NCBI GenBank assembly: GCA_002297005.1 | Contig: DBIX01000028.1 | Location: 8,965-72,964, forward strand | DNA from: Cyanobacteria bacterium UBA791 | GTDB taxonomy: Bacteria; Cyanobacteriota; Vampirovibrionia; Gastranaerophilales; Gastranaerophilaceae | Direction of reading: 5' to 3' | Length of the DNA: 64,000 nucleotides | Shown: positions 35,352 to 45,370 of the stretch, piece by piece | Position numbering within the stretch: position 1 is the stretch's first letter | Layout of the letters: each line of letters begins with the position of its first letter | Position numbers and translations under genes: made by a program | The notes under the pieces: model-generated | What the model saw: the letters and a program-made list of their open reading frames with translations, nothing else | Told to the model about the DNA's origin: nothing | Database searches by the model: none

Positions 35352-36836
35352 ATGTTAGGTTATAATCATTTTAAAAATTTAGTAGCTGAAAAGAAAATGT
35401 TTTACATCTTTTTAGCTGTCCATCTAATTGTATGGACTTGTGTTGGTTTGATTAGAACAGTAATGCCAACTGACACTTTAGAGGGTATTTATTGGGGTTC
35501 ATTACACGATTTTGGAACTCCTAAACATCCACCTCTTGCTGGTTGGTTAACATATTTAGCATATCTTCCATTTAAACTTGATTTTTGTACTTATCTATTA
35601 AGTCAAACTTTCATTTTAGGTGGTTTTATTTTTATCTATAAAGTTGCAAGAAAATTCCTTGATGAACAAAAATCTATGTTATCAGTAATTATTCTTGAGG
35701 GTTGCTGGGTATATAGCTATATAACAGGCTATTATGGTTTTAATCCTGATGTTGTTCTTTTATTCATATTACCATGCATAACTTATTGTTTCTATAATTG
35801 TATGAAATTTGATAAACCTCTTAACTGGGTTGTTTTAGGCGTAATTGTTGGTATTGCGTTTTTAAACAAATACCAAACTGCTTTCCTAATTCTACCTATG
35901 CTAATTTGGGCATTGATGTTTAAGAGAGATATTTTCAAAAATATTTGGTTCTATTTTTCAATAGTGACAGCATTTATAATCTTTTCACCACATATTTTAT
36001 GGTTAATGCATTATGATTTCTTCCCATTTATGTATTTTGAGGGAGAAATGAATTCTAATTCAATATGGAATCACATCTCAGCACCATTGATGTTTGTGGT
36101 AATGCAATTATCTGCTATTATTGGCACATTATTGATTTATGGAATTGCAAGAATTAAATTCAAACAACCAATGAGATTTATAAAAAACTATGACAAAAAA
36201 CAATTTTGGTTTATTTGTTTATTAGGTTTGATACCAATCTTATTACACGTAGTAATGGGCTTTTTCGCTGGCGGAAGTATGCGTCCTAGATGGGGTTATG
36301 AATTCTGGTTCATGTTAGGTATAATGCTATTCTACTTATTCCCATTTGAAATAAAAGAGGGCGAATTTAAATTTATAACAAAATCAGCTTATGTTGTAAT
36401 GTTAATAATTTTCTTAGCTTTAGGCGGTTTGCTTTCTATAGAAATGAATTATAGAAGTCGTTATCCTGTAGCTCATGTTTACGGTGATATGCAAAAAGCT
36501 TGGGCAGAAAAATATGATACACCTATAAAATATTTAGGCGGTTATATCGAATGGACTTTACCAATAACTATTTATGGTGAAAATCATCCTGATACAATTT
36601 TAGATACTTTCGGTTATCCAAATCCTTGGATCTCTGAAGAAGCTAGAAAAAAAGCTGGTGTTTTAATCATTGATAGAGATGCAGAAATTATTCCATTCAG
36701 AGCAAAACAAGCAGCTCCATATCTTTCTGATGATTATGAAATTAAGCCAATAGAGTACAAATTTAACGTAAAAAATGCTTTTGGTATGGAAAGAGAATAC
36801 ACAATTTATTATGGTATTATTCCACCACAAAAATAG
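35352..36836 (+). CDS. Membrane glycosyltransferase, GT39/ArnT-like
   Basis: A roughly 494-residue polytopic protein with many membrane helices. The first periplasmic loop has the acidic motif and 'YWGSLHDFGTPKHPPLAGW', typical of PMT/ArnT-like (GT39/GT83) enzymes that use polyprenyl-phosphate sugars to modify lipids or proteins. Start choice: ATG 35352 follows an AGAGGAAAT box, while the upstream ATG 35304 lies between the -35 and -10 boxes. The C-terminal soluble part (about 130 residues) probably faces the periplasm. Acceptor substrate unknown. Confidence 0.82.
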   Translation: MLGYNHFKNLVAEKKMFYIFLAVHLIVWTCVGLIRTVMPTDTLEGIYWGSLHDFGTPKHPPLAGWLTYLAYLPFKLDFCTYLLSQTFILGGFIFIYKVARKFLDEQKSMLSVIILEGCWVYSYITGYYGFNPDVVLLFILPCITYCFYNCMKFDKPLNWVVLGVIVGIAFLNKYQTAFLILPMLIWALMFKRDIFKNIWFYFSIVTAFIIFSPHILWLMHYDFFPFMYFEGEMNSNSIWNHISAPLMFVVMQLSAIIGTLLIYGIARIKFKQPMRFIKNYDKKQFWFICLLGLIPILLHVVMGFFAGGSMRPRWGYEFWFMLGIMLFYLFPFEIKEGEFKFITKSAYVVMLIIFLALGGLLSIEMNYRSRYPVAHVYGDMQKAWAEKYDTPIKYLGGYIEWTLPITIYGENHPDTILDTFGYPNPWISEEARKKAGVLIIDRDAEIIPFRAKQAAPYLSDDYEIKPIEYKFNVKNAFGMEREYTIYYGIIPPQK

Positions 36837-36839
36837 TTT

Positions 36840-37448
36840 CTAATTCTTTGTAAAAGCTAAAAGTATTGCTAACGTAAATATAGCAAATGCACTAAACTTA
36901 TTAATTATTACCATTAAATTTTTATTTTTTAGTAATAGTTCGTTTAGCTTTGCAGAAATTAGAGCCATTGTTGTTAAAATTATGGTCGCAATGGTCATAA
37001 AAATAATACCTAGCATCATCATATAAAGACAAATATTTTTTGTTCCAGTTGGGACAAATTGTGGTAAGAAAGCTAAGAAGAATAAAATAACTTTTGGGTT
37101 TAAAATATTCATAAGAATACCTTTTAAAAATCCTGCTTGTGCTTGATTATCTTCTGTATTTATGTCATCATTAGCTGTTTTATAAGCTTTGAAAGAAAGG
37201 TATAACAAATAAAGTACACCTAAGATTTTTAAAATATTAAAAGCCAAAGGTGATTGTTGAAAAATTAAAGCTATTCCAAAAGCTGCTATGGTTGTGTGAA
37301 AAATACAACCTGTACCTAGTCCTAGAGCTGTAAAAACTGCCTCTTTTCTACCTCTAGTAAGCCCTTGTGTGATAACAAAAATTATATCAGGACCAGGGAG
37401 TAGAGTTATTAGTACAACTGAACCAATATAAAACAACAAGTTTTCCAT
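36840..37448 (-). CDS. LysE/RhtB-family amino acid exporter
   Basis: A 202-residue membrane protein with about six helices and the family signature 'LPGPDIIFVITQGLTRGRKEAVFTALGLGTG' near the N-terminus, then 'FLKGILMNILNPKVILFFLAFLPQF'. Family members export amino acids such as lysine, threonine or homoserine. It is convergent with the glycosyltransferase gene, three bases apart. The specific substrate is unknown. Confidence 0.92.
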   Translation of the reverse strand: MENLLFYIGSVVLITLLPGPDIIFVITQGLTRGRKEAVFTALGLGTGCIFHTTIAAFGIALIFQQSPLAFNILKILGVLYLLYLSFKAYKTANDDINTEDNQAQAGFLKGILMNILNPKVILFFLAFLPQFVPTGTKNICLYMMMLGIIFMTIATIILTTMALISAKLNELLLKNKNLMVIINKFSAFAIFTLAILLAFTKN

Positions 37449-37496
37449 GCTTTCATCCTTTCTGCAATTTTATTATAGGACAAAAGTTATAAAAAG

Positions 37497-39278
37497 CTAT
37501 TTTTCAAAAGCATTATTAACAAATGCAATTGTACGTGGAAAATACTGTTGCAAGTATTGTGAACGTATTGCGGTTAAATTAAGAGAACTATGTGTTCCTA
37601 AAAGAGCATTACTTTCTGCAATAGCTTCTGTAAGTCCGCCATTTTTACCTTTATAGTGTTCCTTTTTATTTAAGAAGTAATCAATATTTTGTCTTTCTGC
37701 TTGCGGGAATTTGTCCAAAAACGCTTCTTTTTCTTTATTGAATATTTTTTGTAAATCTTTATTATTATGCAATTTTTGAACCTTGCTCATATCCTTTGTA
37801 TGACCAAGTTCGTGCAAGATAACAAACATATTATCCCCTGTTGTTATTTTTTTATCGTGTTCGCTAAATGAAGAGTCTTCAGCATTTTCTATGCCCTCAA
37901 AGGATTTAACATTCTTCGCAAGTTCAATAAGTTCGTCACCAGAAATTTGTTTTAGAACTTTTATAATTCTATTTTTATCTCCTGAAATACGGCTATTTAT
38001 ATCGATAGAGGCTGTATCACTTTCATCGTTTAAGTTTTTAATATCTATTTTTTCGTCAGAAACATTTATTTCATATTTTTTGTCATTTTTAGAAGAAATA
38101 AACTTGTTATCATTAATCACTTCAAAAGATGTACTATTGTTCAAAAGTACATTTCCGTCTTTATCTGTAATTTTATAATCAGAAATTCTATTACCTTTAG
38201 GGTCGTTTTCGTACAAGTATTGAGTTCGAGTTCCGTCAAGCGAAGTCATATCTTTCTTAACGCTTTCAATACCAGTAAACTTATCAACTGTACCAGAACT
38301 CAAAACTTCAATTCTGCCGTCTGCGTGGAGTTTTTTGATATTATAAATTCCATTAATATCAGAGCGGTCAGTTGTTATTTTTTCAAGGATATTACCTTTT
38401 TTATCACGTATAATATGGATTTGATTTGTAATATCATTGTCCGTTTTTGTTTCATTGTTATATTCTTTACGAGTTTTTATTATTGTATTGTTTCTATCTT
38501 TATATTTTTCAATAGTATAAGATTTTTCGCCATTTTCATATCGAGTAATATCTTTTGCACTCACAAGTCCATTCTTATCTAAAACCTCTTGGTGTGCTAA
38601 ATAAAAAGGCTTTTTCATAATGTTAATATTAAATTCATTATCAGAATATTCATTTTTTCCTAGTTCAATAGAATATTCTTTTGAATTTGCACAATCATAT
38701 TCGTTGTCTAAGAATTTAACACGTTTTGATAAAATGTTAACGTCAGGACGTTTTGATTTTGGAACATCTAAATATTTAAATACGTAATTAGATGCTAATG
38801 ATGTTTCTTCTAAAAGTTTTTTAGCACTTTGGCAAGACTCTTTATCCATTTTTGACAATTTAACATAATCTGCACCGCTAGAAACTTTTGCATCTCCGTA
38901 CTGGTCTTTTATTAGTGCGATTTTTCCAAGCTCTATAAAATCTTCTGTTTTTTTAGAATTTTTCAAGCATTGAATAACGTCAGAACCTTTTATATCAGGT
39001 ATTTCTGCTATATTTTTAAAAGGTGTCCAAAGTTTTGGATTTTTATTCATGGTTTGAACGATAAAATCCTTTTGTTTGTCGTTATATTGAGGTTCTTCAG
39101 GATATTTGTCGTAATCAATTTGAGCATCAAGAAATTCACGAGCCTCTTTTTCGTCAAATTTAACTTCAAAAGTATCGTGTTTCAATTTATTGGTATCATA
39201 AATCTTCTGTCTAGCATTCATTGGCTGAACAGAAGTCATTTTACCTATTAAATTTGTACTATTAATGTTTAAATCCAA
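37497..39278 (-). CDS. HExxH protein family, paralogue A
   Basis: A 593-residue protein, probably starting at TTG 39278 behind an AGAGG box. A long N-terminal helical part is followed by a beta-rich region of Tyr/Asp/Gly repeats (about 250-420: 'DGRIEVLSSGTVDKFTGIESVKKDMTSLDGTRTQYLYENDPKGN'). The metallopeptidase-like motif HELGH is at about residues 489-493, and 'GGLTEAIAESNAL' with a Glu as likely third zinc ligand lies about 70 residues later. It ends 'RSQYLQQYFPRTIAFV'. No signal peptide. Three paralogues lie within 10 kb (41863-43560, 43584-45248, 45968-47461). I infer a zinc protease; the substrate is unknown. Confidence 0.7.
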   Translation of the reverse strand: MDLNINSTNLIGKMTSVQPMNARQKIYDTNKLKHDTFEVKFDEKEAREFLDAQIDYDKYPEEPQYNDKQKDFIVQTMNKNPKLWTPFKNIAEIPDIKGSDVIQCLKNSKKTEDFIELGKIALIKDQYGDAKVSSGADYVKLSKMDKESCQSAKKLLEETSLASNYVFKYLDVPKSKRPDVNILSKRVKFLDNEYDCANSKEYSIELGKNEYSDNEFNINIMKKPFYLAHQEVLDKNGLVSAKDITRYENGEKSYTIEKYKDRNNTIIKTRKEYNNETKTDNDITNQIHIIRDKKGNILEKITTDRSDINGIYNIKKLHADGRIEVLSSGTVDKFTGIESVKKDMTSLDGTRTQYLYENDPKGNRISDYKITDKDGNVLLNNSTSFEVINDNKFISSKNDKKYEINVSDEKIDIKNLNDESDTASIDINSRISGDKNRIIKVLKQISGDELIELAKNVKSFEGIENAEDSSFSEHDKKITTGDNMFVILHELGHTKDMSKVQKLHNNKDLQKIFNKEKEAFLDKFPQAERQNIDYFLNKKEHYKGKNGGLTEAIAESNALLGTHSSLNLTAIRSQYLQQYFPRTIAFVNNAFEK

Positions 39279-39400
39279 GAATACCTCTTGTTACACTAAT
39301 TCATGATTATTTACGGCTATGAACTAAAAATCTTTAATTATTTTCAATTTTTTGTTACAAATACTTAATTTGTTTTTTATATTTTTGATAAAATCAAGAT

Positions 39401-40195
39401 ATGAAAAAAGAAGCTGAAACTATAATAGATTTTGAAAATATTTACGCAAATTATGGTAACTTTCAAGCACTTAAAAATATTAATTTAAAAATCAAAAGTG
39501 ATGAAAATTGGGCAATTTTGGGTGCAAACGGAAGTGGTAAATCAACATTGATTAAACTTCTTACAAATGACCTTTATCCAAATACTTCTTATGAATTTAA
39601 AAAAGAACTTTTTGGAAAAGACCGCTGGAATATTTTTGAACTAAAAAAATTGCTAGGCATTATCACAAACGAACTTCACGTAAAATTTATGAATTGTGAA
39701 AGTTATATTACTGTTCAAGATGTTGTAACAAGTGGTTATCATAGTTCAATAGGTTCATACAAACACCATGAATTTTCAGACGAAGAATTGAAAAGAGCTG
39801 AAAAGACAATGAAATTTTTGAATATCTTAGATATAAAAGATAAAAAAGTCCACGAATTAAGCACAGGACAATTAAGACTTGCCATAATTGGTAGAGCCTT
39901 AATCCACTCACCAAAAGCTTTTATTCTAGATGAGCCAACAGTCGGACTTGATATAAAAGCTCAAAGAACTTTTATAAAGCTATTTGAAAAAATTTCTAAA
40001 GAAACGCCAATCATACTTATCACTCACGATATTTCAGAAATTTTTCCAAGAATTACAAATGTAGCCCTAATTCATAATCAAACAGTTTATAAGCAAGGCA
40101 AAAAAGAGGATGTCCTTACTTCTGAAAACTTATCAGAAATTTTTGAAACAAGAATAAATCTAAAAGAACAAGATGGAAGATATTTTATCATCTAG
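39401..40195 (+). CDS. Stand-alone ABC ATPase (ModF/YhcW-like)
   Basis: A 264-residue ABC ATPase: Walker A GANGSGKST, a variant signature 'LSTGQLRLAIIGRAL', Walker B 'AFILDEPTVGLD' and the H-loop 'ILITHDISEIFP'. The short Q-loop region contains 'KKLLGIITNELH'. It resembles soluble ATPases such as the ModF type rather than a clear importer; no membrane partner is adjacent. An extended -10 (TGA-TAAAAT, 39386-39394) ends six bases before the ATG and there is no Shine-Dalgarno, so translation is probably leaderless. Confidence 0.85.
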   Translation: MKKEAETIIDFENIYANYGNFQALKNINLKIKSDENWAILGANGSGKSTLIKLLTNDLYPNTSYEFKKELFGKDRWNIFELKKLLGIITNELHVKFMNCESYITVQDVVTSGYHSSIGSYKHHEFSDEELKRAEKTMKFLNILDIKDKKVHELSTGQLRLAIIGRALIHSPKAFILDEPTVGLDIKAQRTFIKLFEKISKETPIILITHDISEIFPRITNVALIHNQTVYKQGKKEDVLTSENLSEIFETRINLKEQDGRYFII

Positions 40196-40279
40196 TTATG
40201 ATATTTGTATCTTCTAGTTGCAATAGCAAAATTTTAAATATATAATTAATGAGCAATTTACAATATAAGGATTTTTAAA

Positions 40280-40915
40280 ATGGAAGATAAAGAAATAAAA
40301 TATTCACCACTAGAAGAATTCATAAGTGCATCAACTCACGCAATAGGAACGTTGTTATCAATTTATGGTTTAGTAATGCTTATTGCTGCATCACGTAATC
40401 CGGCAGAAACAGCTTCTACATCAATTTTTGGTGCTATGATGTTTCTATTGTTTCAATCATCAACCTTGTATCACGCAATGGTTAATGAAACAGCAAAAAA
40501 AGTTTTTAGAAAAATTGACCACTCTGCAATATTTTTACTAATTGCTGGTACATATACACCATTTTTCATTTTGGTTGTTCCTTATCCAACGTCAATCGCA
40601 TTACTTGCAATGACTTGGTATATTTCTGTTATGGGAATAGTTTTCTCTTGTATAACAGTAAAATTCAAATACATTAATACTGCCCTATATCTAGTAATGG
40701 GCTGGCTTTCAGTTCTATTGGTTTGGCGACTTATTGAGCTTAACCAAATTAACGTTATTTGGTATTTACTAGGTGGTGGTTTTGTTTATTCTGTAGGTTG
40801 CATTTTCTACCTATTGAAGAAGGTTAAATTTATGCATTGTATTTGGCATTTATTCGTTATTGGTGGTGCTGTAATGCATTATTTAGCAATTATGAGTTTG
40901 TTGACTAATCAATAA
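40280..40915 (+). CDS. Hemolysin III / PAQR-family membrane protein (TrhA/YqfA-like)
   Basis: A 211-residue protein with seven membrane helices. It has the family sites 'EEFISASTHAIGTLLSIYG' (His near the N-terminus), 'FQSSTLYHAMV...KVFRKIDHSAIFLLIAGTYTPF' and the C-terminal 'FMHCIWHLFVIGGAVMHYLAI', which carry the Ser/His/Asp residues of PAQR metal sites. Bacterial members affect membrane lipid homeostasis. An AAGGA box precedes the ATG. A long terminator follows. Confidence 0.93.
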   Translation: MEDKEIKYSPLEEFISASTHAIGTLLSIYGLVMLIAASRNPAETASTSIFGAMMFLLFQSSTLYHAMVNETAKKVFRKIDHSAIFLLIAGTYTPFFILVVPYPTSIALLAMTWYISVMGIVFSCITVKFKYINTALYLVMGWLSVLLVWRLIELNQINVIWYLLGGGFVYSVGCIFYLLKKVKFMHCIWHLFVIGGAVMHYLAIMSLLTNQ

Positions 40916-40933
40916 AAGTTTTAATTTATGAAA

Positions 40934-40971
40934 GAAGGGGCGAATTTTGCTTTTGCAAAATTTGCCCCTTC
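40934..40971. terminator. Bidirectional terminator
   Basis: A 17-bp stem with one mismatch (GAAGGGGC start, AATTTTGC near the TTTT loop) sits between the convergent hemolysin III gene and the redox-cysteine gene. It is GC-rich at the base, with A/T-rich flanks on both sides. Confidence 0.8.
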
Positions 40972-40983
40972 TTCAATATAAAA

Positions 40984-41415
40984 TTACATTTTAGATATAA
41001 TTTCTGATGCTTTTTCTACAAATTTTAAACAAGGTCTTTCCTTGTAATATTCAGGTGTTCGTTTTGTTGGAATATATCCGTCAGACTCTATATTTAAAAG
41101 TTCTCTACAAATTATTGTTCCATATTCTTTTTTAAATTCTTCTGCCAAATCCTGTATTCTTTTATAGTGTTCGGCTTTTATTTCGTCATTATTTGGTGTT
41201 ATGTATCCTGATTTTAGTCCGGCAATTAAAAACATTGCTGATACTGCTCCGCAAACTTCTCTAAGCCTACCCATTCCACCACCTAGAGATGATGACATTT
41301 TTAATCCTTGTTCAAAAGGTATGCCATAATCTTCACAATATGTACAAAATACAGACTGTGCACAATTATAACCGTTTAAAAATAAATCGCCAGCTTTTTT
41401 AATTTTATCTTCCAT
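40984..41415 (-). CDS. C_GCAxxG_C_C family redox-type protein
   Basis: From ATG 41415 (AGGA box seven bases upstream) the protein has 143 residues. It carries the cysteine pattern that names the family: 'GYNCAQSVFCTYC', 'LGGGMGRLREVCGAVSAMFLIAGL' and later 'ICRELL' and 'RPCLKFV'. These proteins are thought to bind metal or act in redox; the function is not established. The frame is open further upstream into the acetyltransferase gene, but that part is not conserved-looking. The start lies five bases after the stop of the upstream gene. Confidence 0.88.
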   Translation of the reverse strand: MEDKIKKAGDLFLNGYNCAQSVFCTYCEDYGIPFEQGLKMSSSLGGGMGRLREVCGAVSAMFLIAGLKSGYITPNNDEIKAEHYKRIQDLAEEFKKEYGTIICRELLNIESDGYIPTKRTPEYYKERPCLKFVEKASEIISKM

Positions 41416-41420
41416 TTTTC

Positions 41421-41861
41421 CTACTTTTTCATTTCTGCATAAGGAAGAGTTGTAAATCCACATTTTTTATAAACATGGACTGCTCTTTCATTTTCTTCTT
41501 CTACTTCAAGTCTAAAAATTACGTCAGGATAAAGATTTTCTAGATATGAGAAAAACTCTGTTCCTATTCCTAAACCTCTATATTTAGGTTTTATGTACAA
41601 ATCCTCTATCCAATAGCAAGCTTTTCCAAATTCTGTAGAAAAACTTTTGGCAATCATAGCATAGCCTTGTAGTTCTTTTTCGTTATAAAAAACATACCCC
41701 TCAAGGTACGGCGAATTATTTATACAATTTTCAAAATCGTTATTAAAAATTTCTTCAGAACCATTCGTAAAAACTGCATCAGAAGAATAGAAAATCTTCA
41801 TCATTTTGATAATGTCTTCTCTATCCTCTTTTTGCATTTTACGAATGTTAAAATTTTTCAT
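41421..41861 (-). CDS. GNAT-family N-acetyltransferase
   Basis: A 146-residue protein from ATG 41861, one base after the stop of the upstream HExxH gene; ATG 41873 inside that gene is an alternative. The GNAT fold is seen in 'ACYWIEDLYIKPKYRGLGIGTEFFSYLENL' with the acetyl-CoA loop (R/Q)xxGxG/A as RGLGIG, and the late 'ENERAVHVYKKCGF'. Substrate unknown. It lies in an operon between the HExxH protein and the cysteine-rich protein. Confidence 0.9.
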   Translation of the reverse strand: MKNFNIRKMQKEDREDIIKMMKIFYSSDAVFTNGSEEIFNNDFENCINNSPYLEGYVFYNEKELQGYAMIAKSFSTEFGKACYWIEDLYIKPKYRGLGIGTEFFSYLENLYPDVIFRLEVEEENERAVHVYKKCGFTTLPYAEMKK

Positions 41862-41862
41862 A

Positions 41863-43560
41863 CTATGTTCCATAATACTCGATTGCAGTCAAATCGTCTT
41901 TCCAGTTCATTGCATCTTGTATTTTTGCAATTGTTTCAGGGAAGTGCTGTTGTAGATAATGTGAACGATGAGCTAAGCTTTCAACCTCTTTGTCTGTGTA
42001 AGTGTTAATAATTGCGTTTGTTTCGGCAACAACTTCAGATAGTCCACCCCATTTACCAGAATAATGACCTAGAGCTTGCGTAAAGTAATCAATTGTTTCA
42101 CGTTCAAGTTCTGAATGTGTTTTGTTGAAATTTTCACGTTCTTTTAGATATGTTTTTTGTATATCAGAATTACCTGTGAATAATTTTGCTTCTCTGACGG
42201 TTTTAGGATTTTTTACTTGCCCATCTCTTGCGTGACCTAATTCGTGCAAGAATGACATCAAATTATCACCAGTTCTAATTGATCTATCTTTTGGATTAAA
42301 TGATGTTCCACAAAGTTTATCGTCTGCGTTGTTTCCTTCCATATTATTTACGCAATCTATAACTTCAAAAAGTTCGTCACCTGAAACTTTCTTCATTAAT
42401 TTTTTTAGCTCTTTTACATCTCCCACAAATTTTTTTTCAAAATCTAGAGAAACTTCTTTATCAGTATGTAAATTTTTAACAGTTAAATTTTTATCTGTTG
42501 TTTTAATATCGTATTTGTAGCCATTTTTTGATGAAATAAAGTGATTATCATCAATAACTTCAAAGGTTTGAGAGTTGCCCATTAAAACTTTGCCGTTTTT
42601 GTCGGTAATTTTGTAATCTATAATTCTATTTCCTTTTGGATCCTCCTCGTATAAAAATTGAGTACGTGTTCCATTTGCAGATTTCATATCTTTTTTTATA
42701 GATTTGATACCTGTTTTATAATCTATAGTTGATTTTGCAATTTGTTTAGTTTTGCCGTTAGGGTATTTAACCTCAACGTCATACATACCTTTTATTTGAG
42801 AAGGTTTCATTATTTCAGTACAAATTGTTTCGTCCTTGTCGTTCTTTTTTTCAACTGTTTGACTTGTTAAAACAAATCCACCTTGTTTTTCGTCAAATCT
42901 TTGATATTGAGTTGTAAGTGTATTATTTCTCATATCAATAGAGCGAGAGAACATTTCAAAATCATCGCCCTTTTTCTTTAATCTTCTAAATGAAGCTTCT
43001 TGCATTTTACCTGTTTTAGTATCAAATTTAAAATTGTAGCCAAGTGGATAGTATTTGTCTACAACCTTTTCTGCGTGAGTTACAGGATAGCGTTTAAAAG
43101 TCATTGAAAACTCATTATCTGGCTCAAATTTATTGGCTTCAAATCCCTCAGGATAAGCTTCTGCTCCTTTCATTTCAGAAATAGCGTTATTTACTTTATC
43201 GTAAAATTTGTCATCACCGAGATATTTTTTTAAGGCATAAACCTTTTTCATATCTCTCATTTCAAAAAAGGTGTTATCTTTAAAGGTGTTAATTGTTTCT
43301 AAATCAATGTCACCTTTTTTGTACGCTTTTCTAAACTCATTAACTTCTTCGCTTTTAAATCTAGAACTACCGTATTTAGATTGCATATTTTCAACAATTG
43401 AAGATGCATCATTTACAGAAAGTCGTTTGTTGTTTTTACTAGTAAAATTAACTATATCTAGGATAGGTGCATTTAAGTTAGCAAAAGGTTTAGTAACGTT
43501 TTTGTTGTTACTAAAAATTGTTGTCTTTGGAGTTGTAAAACTTATTCTGTTAACTTTCAT
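41863..43560 (-). CDS. HExxH protein family, paralogue B
   Basis: A 565-residue member of the four-gene family. Order: N-terminal extension with 'VNFTSKNNKR' (about 37-46), a helical segment, the beta-repeat region ('YNLTTQYQRF...', 'SIKKDMKSANGTRTQFLYEEDPKGNRIIDYKITDKNGKVLMGNS'), HELGHARD at about residue 439, and the 'GGLSEVVAETNAI' Glu-rich segment. It ends 'MNWKDDLTAIEYYGT'. The C-terminus is almost identical to paralogue C, which points to recent tandem duplication. No signal peptide. Predicted zinc metallopeptidase; target unknown. Confidence 0.7.
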   Translation of the reverse strand: MKVNRISFTTPKTTIFSNNKNVTKPFANLNAPILDIVNFTSKNNKRLSVNDASSIVENMQSKYGSSRFKSEEVNEFRKAYKKGDIDLETINTFKDNTFFEMRDMKKVYALKKYLGDDKFYDKVNNAISEMKGAEAYPEGFEANKFEPDNEFSMTFKRYPVTHAEKVVDKYYPLGYNFKFDTKTGKMQEASFRRLKKKGDDFEMFSRSIDMRNNTLTTQYQRFDEKQGGFVLTSQTVEKKNDKDETICTEIMKPSQIKGMYDVEVKYPNGKTKQIAKSTIDYKTGIKSIKKDMKSANGTRTQFLYEEDPKGNRIIDYKITDKNGKVLMGNSQTFEVIDDNHFISSKNGYKYDIKTTDKNLTVKNLHTDKEVSLDFEKKFVGDVKELKKLMKKVSGDELFEVIDCVNNMEGNNADDKLCGTSFNPKDRSIRTGDNLMSFLHELGHARDGQVKNPKTVREAKLFTGNSDIQKTYLKERENFNKTHSELERETIDYFTQALGHYSGKWGGLSEVVAETNAIINTYTDKEVESLAHRSHYLQQHFPETIAKIQDAMNWKDDLTAIEYYGT

Positions 43561-43583
43561 TTCCTACATACCCAGAAAAAGTC

Positions 43584-45248
43584 TTACGTTCCGTAGTATT
43601 CAATAGCAGTCAAATCGTCTTTCCAGTTCATTGCATCACGAATTGCGGCAATTGTTTTTGGAAAATGTTGTTGAAGATATTGAGTACGAGTTCCTAAAAT
43701 TTCAACATCTCTATTTGTGTATGTATTAGTTAATGCGTTTGTTTCGGCAACAACTTCTGCAAGTCCACCCCATTCACCATTGTAGTGACCTTTAGCTTGT
43801 GTAAAGTAGTCAATGTGTTCTCTTTCGATTTCTGAGTGAGTCGCATTAAAGTTTTTACGTTCTTCAAGGAATGTTTTTTGAATATCTTTATTTCCTGAAT
43901 ACAATCTATTATTTTCACCAGTTAAGAAATCTTTTTTCTTTGCTGTTGCGTAATCTTTTGAGTGTCCTAACTCGTGCAAAAATACCATTAAATTGTCACC
44001 AATATTAATGTTTTTTGTTAACATATTATAATGTGATTCAAGAAGTTTATCCTTGTCTTTACCATTCAAATTTTTAATGTTATCAACTGTTTCAAATAAT
44101 TCATCTCCAGGGACAGTTTTTAATAATTTTAGAAGTTCCTCCTTGTTACCTTTGAATTTCTTTTTGAAATCAATTGAAGCTTCTTTATCTGTGTGTAAGT
44201 TTTTAACTGTCAATTTCTTATCATCTGTTTGAATATCATATTTATAACCATTTTTTGATGAAACAAAGTGATTGTTATCGATAACTTCAAAAGTTTGAGA
44301 ATTACCCATCAAAATTTTGCCGTTTTTGTCGGTAATCTTGTAATCGATAAGGCTATTACCTTTAATATCTTTTTCTAACAAAAATTGAGTACGTGTACCG
44401 TCAGCTGATTTCATATCTTTCTTGATTGAAGTTATGCCATTCTTTTTGTCATAAGTCGCTTTTGAAATTTGTTCTTTTTTGCCATTTGCATAGTTTACTT
44501 CAATATCAAACATACCCTTAACTTGAGATGGTGTCATAACTTCTTCTTTTACCATGTTTCCATCTTTATCAAGAGTTTTTACAGATTGTTTTTTCATTGT
44601 CAAGCCTTTTGCACCAATTTCATCAATTCTATTGACTTCTGTGTGGTTTTTGTAGTCAAAAGTTCTTGTTTTTAGATGAGGAGGTAGGCCAGCTTCTATT
44701 TTAGAATCTGTTTCTTCAATTACATTAAGGCTATCTGCATCAAACTTGTATGATTTGCCCAATGGCCTATAGTTGCTGTTTATAATTTCTTCAAGTTTGT
44801 TTTCAACTTTTGGAAAGCCAAGAGTAAATTCTTTGCTTGGTTCATATTGGTTTTGCTTAAATTCTGTGGCTTCTCTGCCGTTAGGAATTTTATCCATGGC
44901 CTTGAAAACTTTATCAAAGAATTTGTCATCATTTCTATCTTTTTTCATTTGATAAATTGAAGACATATTGTATAAATCAAACTTAGTGTCTTTAAAAACT
45001 TTAACTGTGTCTACATCAATCAAATCTTTTTTATATAGCTCTTTAAAAACGCATTTGTTTACAAAATCGTATTGAGAGCCATCAGCTTTTTTAATGTTTT
45101 CAAAGTCAGAAGTTGCATTACGAACGTCATCTTCATCGTGTCTGATAAACGTGTCTTTAATTGGCTCTTTTAAATTTGCTAAAGGTTTATTTGCGTTAGC
45201 TTTCGCACCAATTTTTGGTAACCCTATTTTTACGCCACCGATTTCCAT
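43584..45248 (-). CDS. HExxH protein family, paralogue C
   Basis: A 554-residue protein. The start is ATG 45248, eight bases after AAGGAG; an in-frame GTG at 45257 overlaps that ribosome-binding site and is unlikely. It has the same architecture as paralogue B: 'PLANLKEPIKDTF' near the N-terminus, the beta-repeat region, HELGHSKD at about residue 425, 'GGLAEVVAETNAL', and the same last 15 residues (MNWKDDLTAIEYYGT). It lies 23 bases upstream of paralogue B on the same strand and is probably co-transcribed. Confidence 0.7.
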   Translation of the reverse strand: MEIGGVKIGLPKIGAKANANKPLANLKEPIKDTFIRHDEDDVRNATSDFENIKKADGSQYDFVNKCVFKELYKKDLIDVDTVKVFKDTKFDLYNMSSIYQMKKDRNDDKFFDKVFKAMDKIPNGREATEFKQNQYEPSKEFTLGFPKVENKLEEIINSNYRPLGKSYKFDADSLNVIEETDSKIEAGLPPHLKTRTFDYKNHTEVNRIDEIGAKGLTMKKQSVKTLDKDGNMVKEEVMTPSQVKGMFDIEVNYANGKKEQISKATYDKKNGITSIKKDMKSADGTRTQFLLEKDIKGNSLIDYKITDKNGKILMGNSQTFEVIDNNHFVSSKNGYKYDIQTDDKKLTVKNLHTDKEASIDFKKKFKGNKEELLKLLKTVPGDELFETVDNIKNLNGKDKDKLLESHYNMLTKNINIGDNLMVFLHELGHSKDYATAKKKDFLTGENNRLYSGNKDIQKTFLEERKNFNATHSEIEREHIDYFTQAKGHYNGEWGGLAEVVAETNALTNTYTNRDVEILGTRTQYLQQHFPKTIAAIRDAMNWKDDLTAIEYYGT

Positions 45249-45370
45249 ATAGAACACTCCTTAGTAAAATGTATATTTTTATACCGAAATTATAACATTT
45301 CAGATAGCTTTTTACAAGCCATGTGTTACAATTGTAATGCAGAAAATTTAAAAATATGAGGCGTTTAAAA

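Noticed and set aside
38220..38582. 120-codon plus-strand open frame within HExxH paralogue A
   Set aside because: It is antisense to a well-supported gene, with composition typical of a reverse-strand shadow and no ribosome-binding site.
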